A DNA stretch of 64,000 nt from Gigaspora margarita (taxonomy: Eukaryota; Glomeromycota; Glomeromycetes; Diversisporales; Gigasporaceae). The stretch spans positions 201,611-265,610 of the forward strand of contig WTPW01000148.1 of NCBI GenBank assembly GCA_009809945.1. The letters run 5' to 3'. Numbering within the stretch: the first letter of the stretch is position 1; each line of letters begins with the position of its first letter. The translations under genes and the position numbers were made by a program. Under the pieces are notes generated by a model. That model worked only from the letters and a program-made list of their open reading frames with translations, had not been told where the DNA came from and ran no database searches. Below, one piece after another: positions 34,240-46,260 of the stretch.

Positions 34240-35110
34240 AAAACAAATATAAAGAAAATTAAACAAAAACAAGAAGAAATACAGGATAAAAACAGAATAA
34301 CAAAAAAAGAAACAAGATAAAAACAAATGAAAACAGTAATGAACAATCCAAAAACAACAGGAAAGCCCACCAAAAAATGATGAAGAAGAACTATCAAAGG
34401 ACTTATGAAACCTACCAAAGAACTTACTAAAAGAACACAAAGAGACAAAGAACTTATACACTAAAAAAAGAACTACTAAAGAACTTGAACCCACTGATGA
34501 AGTAACAAAGAACTTATTCAACAGAAACAACAAAATTACCTACCAAAAAATTATAAAGAAGAACCACTAAAAAACTAACAGAATCTACCAACAAAGAGAG
34601 AAAGAACCTCCCACTGAAAATTAACAAAATTATACTGAAAAATGATGAAAAAGAACAACTAAAGGACTTGCAGAACCCATTGACAAAAAGACAAAGAACC
34701 TATTAACTGAAAAATAACAAAATTACCCAATAAACAATGATGAAAAACTATCAAAAGACTTATAGAACCACTGACAAAAAGAGAACAAACTGAAATTACC
34801 TACTGAAAAATGACAAAAAACTACTAAAAACTTGAATCTGCTAACAAATAGACCTATAAAAAAACTCACCAAAAAATGATAAAGAAAAGCCACTGAAGAA
34901 TAACAAAAAGACAAAAAACCTATTATCAAAAAATAACAAAATTACCTACTAAAAATGATAAAAACCCACTAAAGGACTTAAAAACCTACCAAAAAACTGC
35001 TTCAATGATGACTCCAATAATGATGCTAGTGATAACTTTAATGATGACTCTAGTGCCAACTTTAGTGATAACTTCAGCAATGACTCTAGCGAGAAGATTC
35101 TAAACAACTA
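34240..35110 (+). pseudogene. decayed coding-like tandem repeat, unit about 94 bp
   Basis: Units near 34548, 34642 and 34736 share AATGATGAAAAAGAACNACT, a lysine-rich middle and AAAAATAACAAAATTACC. On the plus strand they translate to pieces such as EEPLK, KRQRTY and NNKITYQ. The array ends with an acidic Ser/Asn/Asp run (NDDSNNDASDNFNDDSS, about 35005-35100). It looks like a formerly translated 31-residue repeat now full of stops. The hydrophobic minus-strand frames over it are shadows. Confidence 0.5.
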
Positions 35111-35390
35111 AAAAAAATATATTTGTGGTTATTAAAAAAAAATAAAACAAAATAAAAAAAAAACAAAAAAAATAGATCATCTTATGTAATCACTAATCTC
35201 AAAAATGATTGGTCAATCATATAAGAGTTATTATAGCAATAGTTGCCAATTTTTTTTTGCCTTTTAAAAATATTACTATATAATTTACTATAGTAATTTA
35301 TATATACATATAGAGACTTATATTTTGGTGCACCTTGCACCATGTGCACCTCTAATCACAGGATATATATACAATCACAGATCAGTAATC
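35111..35390. other. A-rich and AT-rich spacer
   Basis: A-rich tract (35125-35175), then AT-rich DNA with GGTGCACCTTGCACCATGTG near 35325-35345, similar to words at 60935 and 61400. No gene. Confidence 0.35.
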
Positions 35391-35991
35391 TTTTTTTTTT
35401 TTTTTTTTTTTTTTTTTACTATCGGCCTAGTTTCGGTTGTGGTTCCTACTACCATTTTCAACAAACCCCAAACAATCGCAACAACACCAAGCTGCCACTC
35501 GCAGTTAGGGCGTACCTTAAACCACTCTGCCCAGGTTATGGTCTTGAGATCGGTGTATATCTATTTCAGGTCACGTAGCTTCTGAATCGCACGTTTGTAC
35601 TTCATAAAGCGGCCTCCTTCCTATATGGGGTACATCCGTCAATTGATGTCCCAGGTCCCTTTATCCCGCGGTGTTTCAGTTCTGCCTATTACCATACAGG
35701 TCCGTCGTTTTACTTCACCACATATACGCTAGGTGCTGCACCGGCATTGGCTCCCAATAAACCCTCTTTTAAGTCAACAGACTGGTAATCTATTAGTACA
35801 ATCGGCACGTACCGGAACGCTGCCACCGCAGATTGTTGCTACTGATCCTCTCATAGCCACATGGCTAAGTCAGTGACTTCGGTTATTCCAAATCGGGTTC
35901 TAACACATATTCAATTCTGCCCTTAGGCAGATTCGAACCGGCAACCTTCGATTGGTGACCTTGGAGCTTAACCGCTAAGCTATCGACCCTA
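35391..35991 (-). mobile_element. tRNA-headed SINE, family 2
   Basis: Minus-strand retroposon of about 600 bp. The 5' head has an excellent A box (TAGCTTAGCGGTTAA, complement at 35968-35982) and B box (CCGGTTCGAATCT, complement at 35929-35941) at tRNA spacing. The 3' end is a 27-nt A-tail (poly-T 35391-35417). Flanks cagtaatc and tagtaatc suggest a short or decayed duplication. GC is far above the surroundings and CpG is retained, suggesting a recent insertion. Sequence differs from family 1. Confidence 0.85.
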
Positions 35992-36404
35992 AGGTCTAGT
36001 AATCAATTTTTTATTTGTATTGCTTTTTTTTTTGTACTAATATTTACTTTTTTTTTTATACTAGTTTTTAGATAGTTTGTTACATTTTGTGGTATCATCA
36101 CTATTGTTGTTCTTGGGTGTTATTGCTTAGTGTTGTTGCTTTAGTGTCATTATCTTAGTGTAGATCTTTTATTTAGGTGCTGATTTTTGTGATTTGTTTT
36201 GCTACTTGCTTATTTACTTGCTATGCTGTTTGCTTAGTTTGCTTGTCTTGCCATTTGCTTTATACTACGTGCTTTGCCACTTTGCTACTTGTTTTATATT
36301 GACTATTTTGCTACTTTATGCCATAATTTCACTAGTTGCACTATACTTTTCGTATCATTGGTATAAATTGCACTTTGTTTGTTGCTAGCATGGTTTCGTT
36401 GATA
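35992..36404. other. T-rich spacer with TTGCT reiterations
   Basis: Degenerate repeats of TTTGCTACTTG type (about 36190-36330). No gene. Confidence 0.35.
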
Positions 36405-36414
36405 TGCTGTACTA

Positions 36415-36583
36415 GGACCCCGAAATATACATAGATAGGTCAGGTATTATTTTTGAGGTTTTTTATGCAGATCTTTTCTATTTATAGTAATTTTTTGCTT
36501 ATTTTTAAAGTTTTTTCTGCAGATCCTTCCTTTTTTAGTAATCCTATAATTAACCTGACCTATCTATGTATATTTCGGGGTCC
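36415..36583. mobile_element. GGACCCC-ended MITE, copy 2
   Basis: Ends GGACCCCGAAATATACATAG and CTATGTATATTTCGGGGTCC. Flanks tgctgtacta (36405-36414) and tgctatactt (36584-36593) match in 8 of 10. Second member of the family at 22704-22879. Confidence 0.87.
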
Positions 36584-36861
36584 TGCTATACTTATTTAGA
36601 AATTGGAATAGTTGGAGTTGGTTTAGATTTAGGATTAGGGTAAGGTTAGAGTAAGTTGTTTTAGTTAGAGATTAAGGTTAGAATGGATTATTTTGGTTAG
36701 TAGTTAGAATTAGGATAGTTTTTATTCATTGTTTTTGTTTTCTGGTTTGTGTCAATTACTAATGCTTTTTTTTTGCTTTGTTAAGAGCATCATGGTGCGT
36801 ATGGTTTCTTTGTTCTGGTTAGTGGATATATTTGAGAAGTATAAAAGGACCCCAAAGAATA

Positions 36862-39190
36862 TATGTAATACTAAGATCCAGTTTTGTATAGACTTATTAT
36901 ATAATTTTTTAATATGTTCATCAGTTATCTAATTTGTCACACTATTGTTACATGTAAATTTTTTATATATAAAATTATAAAAAAAACATATAAAATTACT
37001 ATAAACTTTGAAGAAATAATGTTCTAAAGTCTACATATCTACTTAAAATTAAATTCTTCAAGAATATAAAACAAGGGGAGAAAATTAAATTAATACAAAA
37101 ATCAGATCGAAATTTTACTAATTTTGCACAAACGAAAATGTAACTTCATTAAAAACAAATATTTTCTAATTTTAAAATAAAAATCTTATATAAAATCATA
37201 CTCTAGGGTGTGGCGATATAGTGTAGCTGGCTTGTTGTCACCCCTCCAAACCTATGTAACAAGATGGCCCTGAGTTTGATTCCCACCAAGAGAAAAATCT
37301 ATCTTTAACATTACACTATCTGCATTACAGTATGACTGCATCCTGCGATACAAAGTCAGGTCAATAGATCTGTAACCTGGGTCACATCGATTATTGGGAG
37401 CCAACTGACTTGTGCAATATTACACATGGGAAAAGGAAGCGACTGGGTAACCAGAAGCTGACTAACTTGGATATTGTTACATGAGGGAAAAGAAGGCGCA
37501 GAAATCCTGAGGACAAGTGGGATAAAACAGGAAACAGGCTTGGGCAAAACCTGAGTGAAGAGGTAGCAGGACTTTCGATGGTACTACAGGAACCAGATGG
37601 TGACTAACCAGAAGACTGAATGGGCAAAAGCCTCTATAGCAAAGGGGGCATACCAACCTGGCCACCGGAGTCACACTGGAGGAAAAGAATCTACATTATA
37701 GAAGTAGTGACCAAAGAAAGGAAGACCATAAGGCATCTTAAAGCCTGGCTGACTGATCCTTCTGGTCTAACTGGATTGGTAGTTTGGAATTCTGGGGAAA
37801 AGGATCCTGGTAAGAGAATGGAGTACTGGGTTCAGTGAACTTCACAAGGGTGGTAGTAGGTAACAGTAGCGGTTTAATGGTTAGCCCTGACTGCAAGTAT
37901 ATAGATAAAGCTGTAGTGCAAGTTACCGAAAAGTGTAGGTAAGCACCGGAAACGGTGAATGCTCTACCAAGTTTCCTTGAGAATAACAAACCAGGAATGC
38001 CTAGCTGGGTTCTAAGGACTATGGATAAGCATCTGGAACTTTCTGACTGACTTATGTAATGGGATTGTTTCGGTGATACAAGATGGGTTTGGCAAGAAGA
38101 ACAGAAGATTAGAGGGTTTAAATAGGCAATGCTGGTATGCAGGTTGCAGATATGGCAGCTAGTGTAGAACCTTAGGTGGCTACTTAAATAGGAAACCAAA
38201 AGTTGCAAGTGTGGCTAGTTGTACTCTCTTCAATGTAACAAATGCTGGTGACCCCCTTATGGGTCACTGACAGTCCTTATATCTTGAATAAAAAACTTCT
38301 AAGTCCCAAGGTGGGCACTTTAACATCAAAAAAAAAATAATAAAAAATAAAATCATACTCTGAACAACTTTATTTAATTGTTGAAAGTGGGTTACCTTGT
38401 AAGAAAAATGGGTTATTTATATGCTAAAGTCAAAATTTTTAACTTTACAAGATAACCTTTTTTTCATTAGGCAACCTACTTTGGACCCTTAAGCAAAGTT
38501 GTTCAGCATGTAATATTACTTTATATTTAAGATTGAAACAGTTTTCTCAGATCTTTTACTAAGTGAAAAATGGGTTTAAAATTTGAAAAAATTTTTTTTA
38601 AAAAAAATTTTAAACCCATTTTTTACTTAGTAAAAGGTCTGAGAAAGCTATTTCAACTTTAAATAAAAGGTAAAATTATATGCCAAACAACTTTGCTAAA
38701 GGGCCCAAAGTAGGTTGCCTAATAAAAAAAAGTTTTTTTATAAAGTTAAAATTTTTGACTTTAGCATATAGATAACCCATTTTTTTTACAAGATAACTCA
38801 CTTTTGCCGATTAAGTAAAGTTGTTAGAGCATAATTTTATATAAAATTCTTATCTTAAAATTAGAAAATATTTGTTTTTGATGAAGTTACATTTTTTTGT
38901 TTTGTACAAAATTAGTAAAATTTTGATCTGATTTTTGTACTACTTTTTCTCCTCCTCTTGTTCTATATTCCCAAAGAATTTACTTTTAAGTTGATATATA
39001 GACTTTGGAACATTATTTCTTCAAAGTTTATAGTAATTTTATATATTTTTTTTATAATTTTATATATAAAAAATTTATATATAATAATAGTGTAACAAAT
39101 CGGATGACTAATATGTTAAATTTGTATAACTAATAGGTAATTTTTCAAAAAGTTAGATATTTATTTGTATAAACAAGGATATCTTTATAA
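36862..39190. repeat. giant palindrome (about 1.17 kb without the SINE)
   Basis: The left arm (36862-37204 plus 38347-38595) and right arm (about 38600-39190) are complementary along their length: CAAAGTTTATAGTAATTTTA near 39017 pairs with TAAAATTACTATAAACTTTG near 36982, and TAGGCAACCTACTTTGG near 38480 pairs with its complement near 38710. The centre is near 38597. SINE copy B sits in the left arm only, so the palindrome predates it. Confidence 0.8.
37205..38346 (+). mobile_element. tRNA-headed SINE, family 1, copy B (full length)
   Basis: A 1142-bp plus-strand copy. The head GGGTGTGGCGATATAGTGTA contains the A-box-like TAGTGTAGCTGG and a B-box-like GAGTTTGATTCCC (37272-37284). The 3' end is TCCCAAGGTGGGCACTTTAA followed by an A-rich tail. 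A perfect 15-bp target-site duplication, ataaaatcatactct, lies at 37190-37204 and 38347-38361. The body matches the complement of copy A at both ends and throughout, with point changes. No conserved open frame. Confidence 0.92.
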
Positions 39191-39225
39191 CAAATTAGAT
39201 TTTTATTTTGTATAATGATGCTATA

Positions 39226-39715
39226 TTGTATGTTTTCAAAAATAGCTACATGCTACCCTCTTGTTTAAATCCAAAAATGTAAAAATGCCTTTGATTCAAA
39301 AATTAGCTACTCCACATGATTGATAATATGTTACATAGTAAAGTCTAAAATTCACTATTTAAATCAATTAAAGTTGCTTAAGTAAACTTATTCAAAAGAT
39401 CAAAATATGCATACTTTAAAAATTTCATAATTTTACATTCAACAGTAAAATTAAAATTTTATTACAAAAATATATTCATTGAACTTAAAAATTAAAAGTT
39501 TAATAATAAAAAGTGCTTCAATATTGATAAAAATTTCAGCATATATGTATTTTTATCTTCTAAACAAGTTTACTTAAGCAATAATAGTTCAATTTACATA
39601 GTAGAATTTAGACTTTACTATGTAATGACTATTTGCGATTAACCAAAATCTACGCCCAGATTTTTTGTGCCCAAAAATCATCCAAAAAAGGTAGCTTATT
39701 TTTGGAAACATATAG
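39226..39715. mobile_element. CTGAAAATAAGC-family MITE with nested P repeat
   Basis: ATGTTTTCAAAAATAGCTAC at the left and GGTAGCTTATTTTTGGAAAC at the right, bounded by TA. P copy 3 (about 39322-39640) lies in the middle, about 95 bp from the left end and 75 bp from the right. Confidence 0.7.
39322..39640. repeat. P palindrome, copy 3
   Basis: ATGTTACATAGTAAAGTCTA at the left, TAGACTTTACTATGTAATGA at the right. The interior shares ATTTTACATTCA and TGCTTAAGTAAACTTATTC with the other copies. Confidence 0.78.
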
Positions 39716-39849
39716 TATGTATATTGTTTTTTTTTATTTTTTTATTTATTCATTAATTTATTTGTTTTTTTGCCACAAAAAACTTGTCTGTACAAGTTTA
39801 TATATGTGAGAATTTTTTTTAAAAAATATCTGTACAAAAAGCTTATTAG

Positions 39850-40525
39850 CAATCGCAAATAGTTACTATATAACAAAGTTCAAATTTTACTATGTAAATC
39901 AATTATAAGTGCTTAAGTAAATATCATATGTGCATAATATAAAAATGCATATTCTTTGAAATTTTTATACAAATTGAGAACTTTTTATTATTTAACTTGT
40001 AATTTTTACATTCATTGTATATATTTTTTGAAAAATTTTTAATTTTTTGATGAATGTAAAAATTAAAACTCAAATAATAAAAAGTTCTTCATTTTGTATG
40101 AAAATTTTATAATATATGTATTTTGATCTTTTGAACAAGTTTACTTAAGCGATTACTGTAGGTTTCTGAAAATAAGCTACCTCCAAAAAAAGCTACCCCC
40201 AGATTTTCAGAAAATTTTTAAAAATTTTTAAAGAAATTGTTAACAGTCACTACATATAAAACTTTTTTTTTACTAAGTAAATTTCAAAAGTGTAATTATG
40301 TAAAGTTGTTTGGAATAATGAAATACATCTACTATAAAAATTTTATTGCATTCGAACAACTTTTTATTAGTACATTCTTCAATTTTCAAAAAATTTAACA
40401 ATCTGAAAATAAGCTTCTCCCACATTTTTTTGTGTAACTTTTTAGCTTATTTTCAGACAAATATGGTATTACCGATTTGTATAGTAAAATTTGGACTTTA
40501 CTATGCAATAACTATTATTGATCAG
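39850..40525. repeat. P palindrome, copy 4, interrupted
   Basis: AATCGCAAATAGTTACTATA at the left, and TGGACTTTACTATGCAATAA at the right after a TA-flanked MITE (40156-40466) inserted in the right arm. Without the MITE it is about 365 bp. Confidence 0.72.
40156..40466. mobile_element. TA-flanked MITE, CTGAAAATAAGC family
   Basis: CTGTAGGTTTCTGAAAATAA at the left, TTAGCTTATTTTCAGACAAA near the right, TA at 40154-40155 and 40467-40468. Inserted into P copy 4, so this family is younger than that copy of P, whereas at 39226-39715 P lies inside a family member. Confidence 0.8.
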
Positions 40526-40619
40526 AGTAGCTTATTTTTGGATAAAACAAGTTTTTAGATTTTTTGGTTAAAACAAAAAGTAGTTTATTTTTAGAATAGA
40601 AATATATAGTATATAAACT

Positions 40620-41370
40620 CAAATCTAAAATTGTATAATTTATAGTAAAATTTGAACTTATATAATAATTTTGTATAAAGCTTTTAATAAAATTAAGTAT
40701 ATAAAGTTATATTAAAATTTTGAGTTTGAATCTGAGTTATATAGTATTTTTTGGAGTTCTAGTATAATGGGTTTTGAACTTTTTTGGTTATTCTGGGTGT
40801 ATTATTTTATTTCTTTGTTGTTTTTTGTTTCCTAGCTTGTGAACTATTTACTAATGCTTCTTTTTTTCTTTTTTCTCTGTTTGTAAAGGTATTTTTTAAT
40901 TCTTTAGAGTGCATGATTTCTTTGTTTTTGTTAATGGGTGTATTTGTAAAGTGTAACTTCTACTTTGGCATGTAGATTTTTTTCTTTAAATTGCTTAGGT
41001 TGTCTCTGTCTTTCTCATCATATTATTGTGGGATTTAGTTCTTTTGATGTTGTTTGTAGTATCTTGTAATTAGCATATAGAATATTGGGCATAAAAGTGT
41101 TCATTACATAATAACAATTCAATAGTATTCATTGCATAATAATGATTTAATATAGGTTAGATAGTTTTAATCTGTTAGTTGTAATCAGGTTGTATTTATA
41201 TATAGTCATATCAAAGTACAAATGTAATAATTTAATTTTTTAATATTATTTAATTACTGTAAATCATATAATGAATCAATTCGATTGTATAATACTGTAT
41301 ATATATATTGATTACATAAATTAGTCATGTGATTAGAGACACTATAGTGCAAATGCACCATTTTTAAAAT
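40620..41370. other. AT-rich spacer
   Basis: T-rich with short open frames of hydrophobic composition. No domain, repeat or duplicated flank recognised. Confidence 0.35.
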
Positions 41371-41970
41371 CTATATATAAGGTAAAAAGGGGTATTTTGA
41401 TGAAGTTAAAGTAGATAATATAAAAAATTTTTTTATTTTTAATATAAAAATTATTTATTGATTTATCTGAATACTATATATAATGCTAAGCATGATTTGT
41501 ATAAAAACAATAATGTAACAAAATATTTTTGAACAATAGCAACCCAGGTATAAATTGTACAAGAAATACAAATTTTAGAAGGATAAGGGTTATTTTGATG
41601 AACTTGAGATATCTTGTGATACAGTAATATTAGAATTAAGTGACTTTTATGGCATTCAATTTGTCTCAGCATGATGATTTGAATAGTGGTTAAACCACCC
41701 AATTCTAATCACTGAAACACAAGATATTATCGATCTTATATCCAAGTTTTCAATTTGTTAAAATTCTTTTTAGATTGTTTTTATTTGTACTTAATCAACA
41801 ATATCTAGTGATCCAGTGATTAGAATTGGATAGTTTAATATCCATTCAAATCGTCTCATTGAGATGATTTGAATGGTATAAAAATCACTAATTCTGATTA
41901 TTGTATTACAAGATATTCAAGTTTATCAAAATACCTGTATTCATCAAAATACCTCTTTTACCTTATATAG
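41371..41970. mobile_element. 600-bp inverted-repeat element
   Basis: ATAAGGTAAAAAGGGGTATT at the left pairs with ATACCTCTTTTACCTTAT at the right. Internal arms share TTCAAATCGTCTCATTGAGA-type words and ATTCTAATCACTG, reminiscent of the Q family. No coding potential. Confidence 0.65.
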
Positions 41971-42683
41971 TAAAAAAAAGCAAATTATCTCACCTTAAAA
42001 TTTAACTTTTTTACAACTAGTAATTTAATTTTGCTTAAATTTTATTTATATCTTTATTATATGCACATTAATGCACTTGTGAAATACAAGCTCATATGAC
42101 TGCATACTAGTTGTAAAATTATTATTATTTTTTTTTATTTTTTTTTTATTAATATAATGTCATAGTAGAAACTTTGTTACAGCAGCCTTAAATTAATCCT
42201 AAGATTAATAGTCTCTTTGTTATTAAGTAGAGATAGATGAGGGGTCAGATAAGTTCTTGGACCAGGCTAACAAATTCCTCCAACCCGAAAACTAGTTGAA
42301 GTAAAGAGATATGGCTATAGAAAAATTCTATGGTAAAGATTTCTAACTACATTTGTGCTACAGAGCATCCAATGTGACATTACACCTCCTATTTCCTATT
42401 TTATACTATTATTAATTTAAACTAATAAAATAAATCTAGTTAGGATAGGTTGAAGAAAACCTAAGGTGTTAATCAGACATTATAAAAAGCATGTTGTTAG
42501 AGAGTTGCCTTGTAAGTACCATTTTTCAATAGCAGAGTGTATGTTTATTGGTTGTATATGAGTTCTTGATGTATTTGCTTGAGTAGTGCTTGATGGTAGA
42601 GTTATTTTAGTACGTTTGGTTTTTTTTGTGATATTCCGGGCTATTTTCCATTGATGTTGAAATATATTACGTTGAGACCATAT

Positions 42684-42931
42684 GGGAGGTCAAAAGTAGA
42701 AACCACCTAATTTGTTTTTAGTAAGTTTTTTTAAAAATTTTAATTAAAATATCTTGACAACTATTAAACCAAACCTAATAATTTTTTTTTATTTTAATTC
42801 TATAACTATGTAGAATTAAAATAAAAAAATTTTTATCAAGTTTGGTTTAATGGTTGTCGAAATATTTTAATTTAAAGTCTGAAAAAAATTTACTTAGAAA
42901 CAAATTGGGTGGTTTCTACTTTTGACCGCCC
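42684..42931. mobile_element. 248-bp MITE in the LINE 3' region
   Basis: GGGAGGTCAAAAGTAGAAAC pairs with GTTTCTACTTTTGACCGCCC; inner arms pair around AATTTTTTTATTTTAATTCT. It interrupts the LINE coding sequence, which reads on through QHQWKIARNITKKTKRTK after it. Target duplication not resolved (atat on both sides). Confidence 0.82.
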
Positions 42932-44024
42932 ATATAATGTTATAAAACCAATTTAAGAGATTATTTGAGAAGTTAGTGAGAAAGAGTTCAGTTTGTTTTT
43001 TAAGAAGAATTTTGGTATTATGATATGTTGGTTTGGAGTATATTTCTAGAATGGTAGGTATAAGGAAGTTGTATTGTATATTAGTGGAGTTGGTTGATAG
43101 TAATGAAAGAGTATTGAGAAGTGTAATATCTGAAATCGATATTAATTGGGATTGTTGAAGTGTGTTATTAATTATATTAGTAAGCGATTGTTGGATGTTT
43201 TCAGTATTTTTGGAACATAGGAGTATATAGAGAGTATCTTCAATTGAAGAACATTTACAACATTGATTTGTTGTGTATAGATTTGGGTAGCAGATGTTAA
43301 GATTTTGCATTGTTAGGAGGTTGTTTGTTAGGATTTTGATATAGAAAGAGTATAAAGAGGAATTGTATTCTAAAGATTTAAGTATTTTAAAAGTTAAGTT
43401 CCAATTTATATCTAAAGTATAATTGTTAAAAAATTTAAGAGATGACTAAGATGTTAGTTCTTGAATTTTGATAATATTTTTGATAAAGGAGNGANCTTTG
43501 TGTGTTATTATATAATTGTTCCATAAAAAGTGAGTAGGTAGTTTGAAGTATGTATAGGAGATTTCTATTATAGGTTTATCAGATCCTTGTTTTGCTAGAA
43601 GGTCAGCTTGGTTATGTAGTGAACTAGTTGAATGTAATTCAACTTTGATAGGAGTAATAGAAATGTTTTTTGTAGATTTAATAGAGTTAATAATTGAGAT
43701 TATATCCCAGTTTTTGTTTTGAATCAGTTTAAAGAAAGGAGNATTGATTAGGTTTTTGATTGCAGATAAGTTATCAATATATATTGTAATAACAGAGTTA
43801 TTTGGTATAGCAAGTAAAAGAGGGATAGTTGCTAATAGTTCAGAGCGAGAAGAGTCTGAGGAAGGATTTATTGCTGTATTAAAGTAGATAGAAGGGTCAT
43901 TTTCACAAATCCAGCCTATACCNGATTTGATATTTGAGGATTGAAGATTTTTNATNGAAGCGTCAGTAAAAAAGTTAAGGTGAGTTGTATTTAGATTAAG
44001 GATATTGTTGTATATTTGAATTAG
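42932..44024 (-). pseudogene. LINE RNase H and zinc-knuckle region
   Basis: From about 43985 downward: NFFTDAS (first Asp), SGIGWICENDP, SSRSELLATIPLLLAIP (Glu), ITIYIDNLSAIKNL (second Asp) and HNQADLLAKQG (last Asp, about 43604). All four expected acidic residues of RNase H are present. A stop follows near 43450. Further on is QCCKCSSIEDTLYILLCSKN, a degenerate Cys-rich knuckle (about 43270-43220). RNase H removes the RNA strand after reverse transcription. N bases occur within. Confidence 0.85.
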
Positions 44025-44807
44025 TTAATTTTGGTAGTAAGGGGTTTTAATATTATGATATATAAGATGTATCTCACGAGAGAGAATATTAATTTGGGGT
44101 TGATAGGGGGAGGGAGGTAAGAGCAAGTCTAAGTTGTTGAAGATATCAATTATAGCAAGAATTTCTTTATAATCTATTTGTAAAAGAAGTCTATTAGACT
44201 TGATTTGTCTATATGGAAGATTTATAGATTTGAGATTCTGTGGGAGATTAGTGATTTCTAAAAGGTTTGATTGTCCTGTAAATGTTTCACTAGATAGATT
44301 AATTTTATAAAGAGTAGTTTGCTGAGATTTGTTTAATTGCANAATNATTTTATCTCGATTATTGAATAATAGTTGGTAAGGNAGTGAGTTNGAAGGGGAT
44401 ATTAGATCAGTTGTATTAATGAAGCTGTTTCTTGAGGGTAGTTTAATATGTGGCCATGTAATATGAATAGAGTTAAGTTGTAGTGTTTGAGTAAGTCGAG
44501 TGAACCAAGAAGGTTGGCGACCTCTAGTTGTTTTGTTTGTTCGAAGATATATATTGTTCCAAGGAAGGAAAGAGTTGTTATTTGCAGTTGTAATTTGTTC
44601 AATGAATAAAATTTTGTTGTTTCTAAGACTATTAATTGTAAGATTATTAGGAGTTGTAGAGAGTTTATCATAGATTAGATGTGTATGTTCAGGAAGAGAA
44701 GGTGGAAATGTTATAATTGGAGGGATAAAGGAAATTGTTATATTATTTTTAGCTAGTTGTGCAAGATAGAAAAGGAGAGTATAGTTTTGTATTTTTCGAT
44801 AATGCAA
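44025..44807 (-). pseudogene. LINE linker between RT and RNase H
   Basis: A 260-codon open stretch rich in Asn/Ile/Thr, in the same frame as the RNase H that follows and separated from it by a single TAA (44025-44027). It has GRQPSWFTRLTQTLQLNSIH and other non-repetitive segments but no recognised domain. Its position after RT matches the connection region of RNase H-bearing LINEs. Apparent start codon is TTG, so the real frame continues upstream. Confidence 0.7.
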
Positions 44808-45190
44808 AATGAGGGTTTCTTTAGTAAGTTTAGGAGACCAAGTTTTTAATAGCCAGGATTTGATTCAAGCGATACCAATGTCTGAGAGAAGTGGGAAGGT
44901 ATTAAAAATACGTTTGATATTAGAGATACTGACTTTTTGGATTAAATTAGTAAAAGTAGGTAAATTAAAGGCAAGTGGATTTGTGAGTGAGATGTTATTA
45001 GTGTTTTTGGCTAGTAAGAGCATTTTTTTTGTTTGTATAGAAAGTAATCAGGAGAGTTTGGTTTGTGTATTTTTATGAATAAGAACAATTTGCAAAAGAT
45101 ATTCTAAAGAGGGTTGAAGTATAAGGTTGAATAAGGAAGATATTTGCGAAAGTAACAATTTTTTGTATCTAATAAGAATTAGAAAGTTTT

Positions 45191-46260
45191 CTATTTATTA
45201 TATATCATATCTAAAGTTGGTTTGGTTGAGCCTTTGCCATCATAAAAGATACCTAGGTATCTAATTATATCTTCAGATTTGCGAGAAGTAATTGTTTGAT
45301 TGTTATAAAGAAGTTTGTGATTAGTTGTTTTTGAGTTTTTGGGGAGAATATGGAGTAGATCAGATTTGGTAGGGTTAACTTCAATGTTATTAATTTTGTA
45401 TAAAATAGAGACATTATTAAGAATATTTTGTAGAGTTTCTGGATGTTCACAATGCCACACTGTGTTATCCATAAAGGCTAAAGGAGGGATAGTAATAGAG
45501 TTGGGTTTGTATTAAAAATTGTATCAAGTGGTGAAGGGGAGGAGATTTTTAGGAATTGATTATTATATTTTTGAGCAATAAAAGCAAGAATAGGGTCATA
45601 GTAAATCTTCCAGAGGAGAGAAGAGTAGGTTTCTTCTTGTTCAATACCAGAGATAATAGGAACTGGTGATGTAAGTCCATAGGCTGTAATTACTTTAGCT
45701 GCACGAGAGGTATGCAGTTCAGTTATTAAATTAATGCCAGAATTAGGGATACCAATTCTTTGACAAGCATCTCGTAAGCATCTGATATTGATTCTATCAA
45801 ATGCTTTAGACATGTCTTGAAATAGTATCCATGCTTCTTTGTTATGGGAGATGTAATGTTCGATAGTATTATGTAAAATTTGAATTGGTGTATGTGTTGA
45901 AGAGTTTTTAGTAGCTGCAAAATTTAAATTAGAAAGAAGGTTGTTTGTTGAAATTATTTTGTCCAGGCGACTGGTAAAGATTTTTGTAAAGACTTTTTTA
46001 AAAGGCTCAATAATAGAGATTGGTCGAACTTGGTTAAGTGTAAAGTCCCAGTTGGTTTTTTTTGGAATAAGGAAAATGTTTGAAGATTTCCATTCTGTTG
46101 GTATTTTTTGCAACTGGAGACATTTATTAATAAAAGATCTAAAAATATTTTGTGCTGTAGGGCTAGCATATTTAATATGCTCATAGCATATTTCAGAAGG
46201 GCCAGCTGCTTTTTGGTTTGGAAGATTAGAGATTGTTTCTAACTATTCCTGATCTGTGAT
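45191..46260 (-). pseudogene. LINE reverse transcriptase core, broken
   Basis: Minus-strand RT motifs in order: IFLIPKKTNWDFTLNQVRPI (motif 1-2), KVFTKIFTSRLDKIIS, FQDMSKAFDRIN with the motif A Asp, GIEQEETYSSLLWKIYYDPI (motif B, normally with Gly where the second Glu of QEE stands), and AFMDNTVW for motif C, where the second Asp is Asn (codon 45464-45466). A frameshift at about 45473-45478 separates motif B from C. DIIRYLGIFYDGKG follows. Loss of a metal-binding Asp means no polymerase activity. Confidence 0.88.

Noticed and set aside
34233-34929. Phe/Leu/Ser-rich minus-strand frames resembling membrane proteins
   Set aside because: They are shadows of a Lys/Glu/Asn-rich plus-strand repeat; hydrophobic composition follows from A-rich complement.
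35929-35982. Candidate functional tRNA gene
   Set aside because: A and B boxes are good, but the sequence continues into a 600-bp body with an A-tail, and no closed acceptor stem was evident; better read as a SINE head.
37738-38208. 156-codon minus-strand frame in SINE copy B
   Set aside because: Same element family as above, antisense, and not shared with copy A in length or frame.
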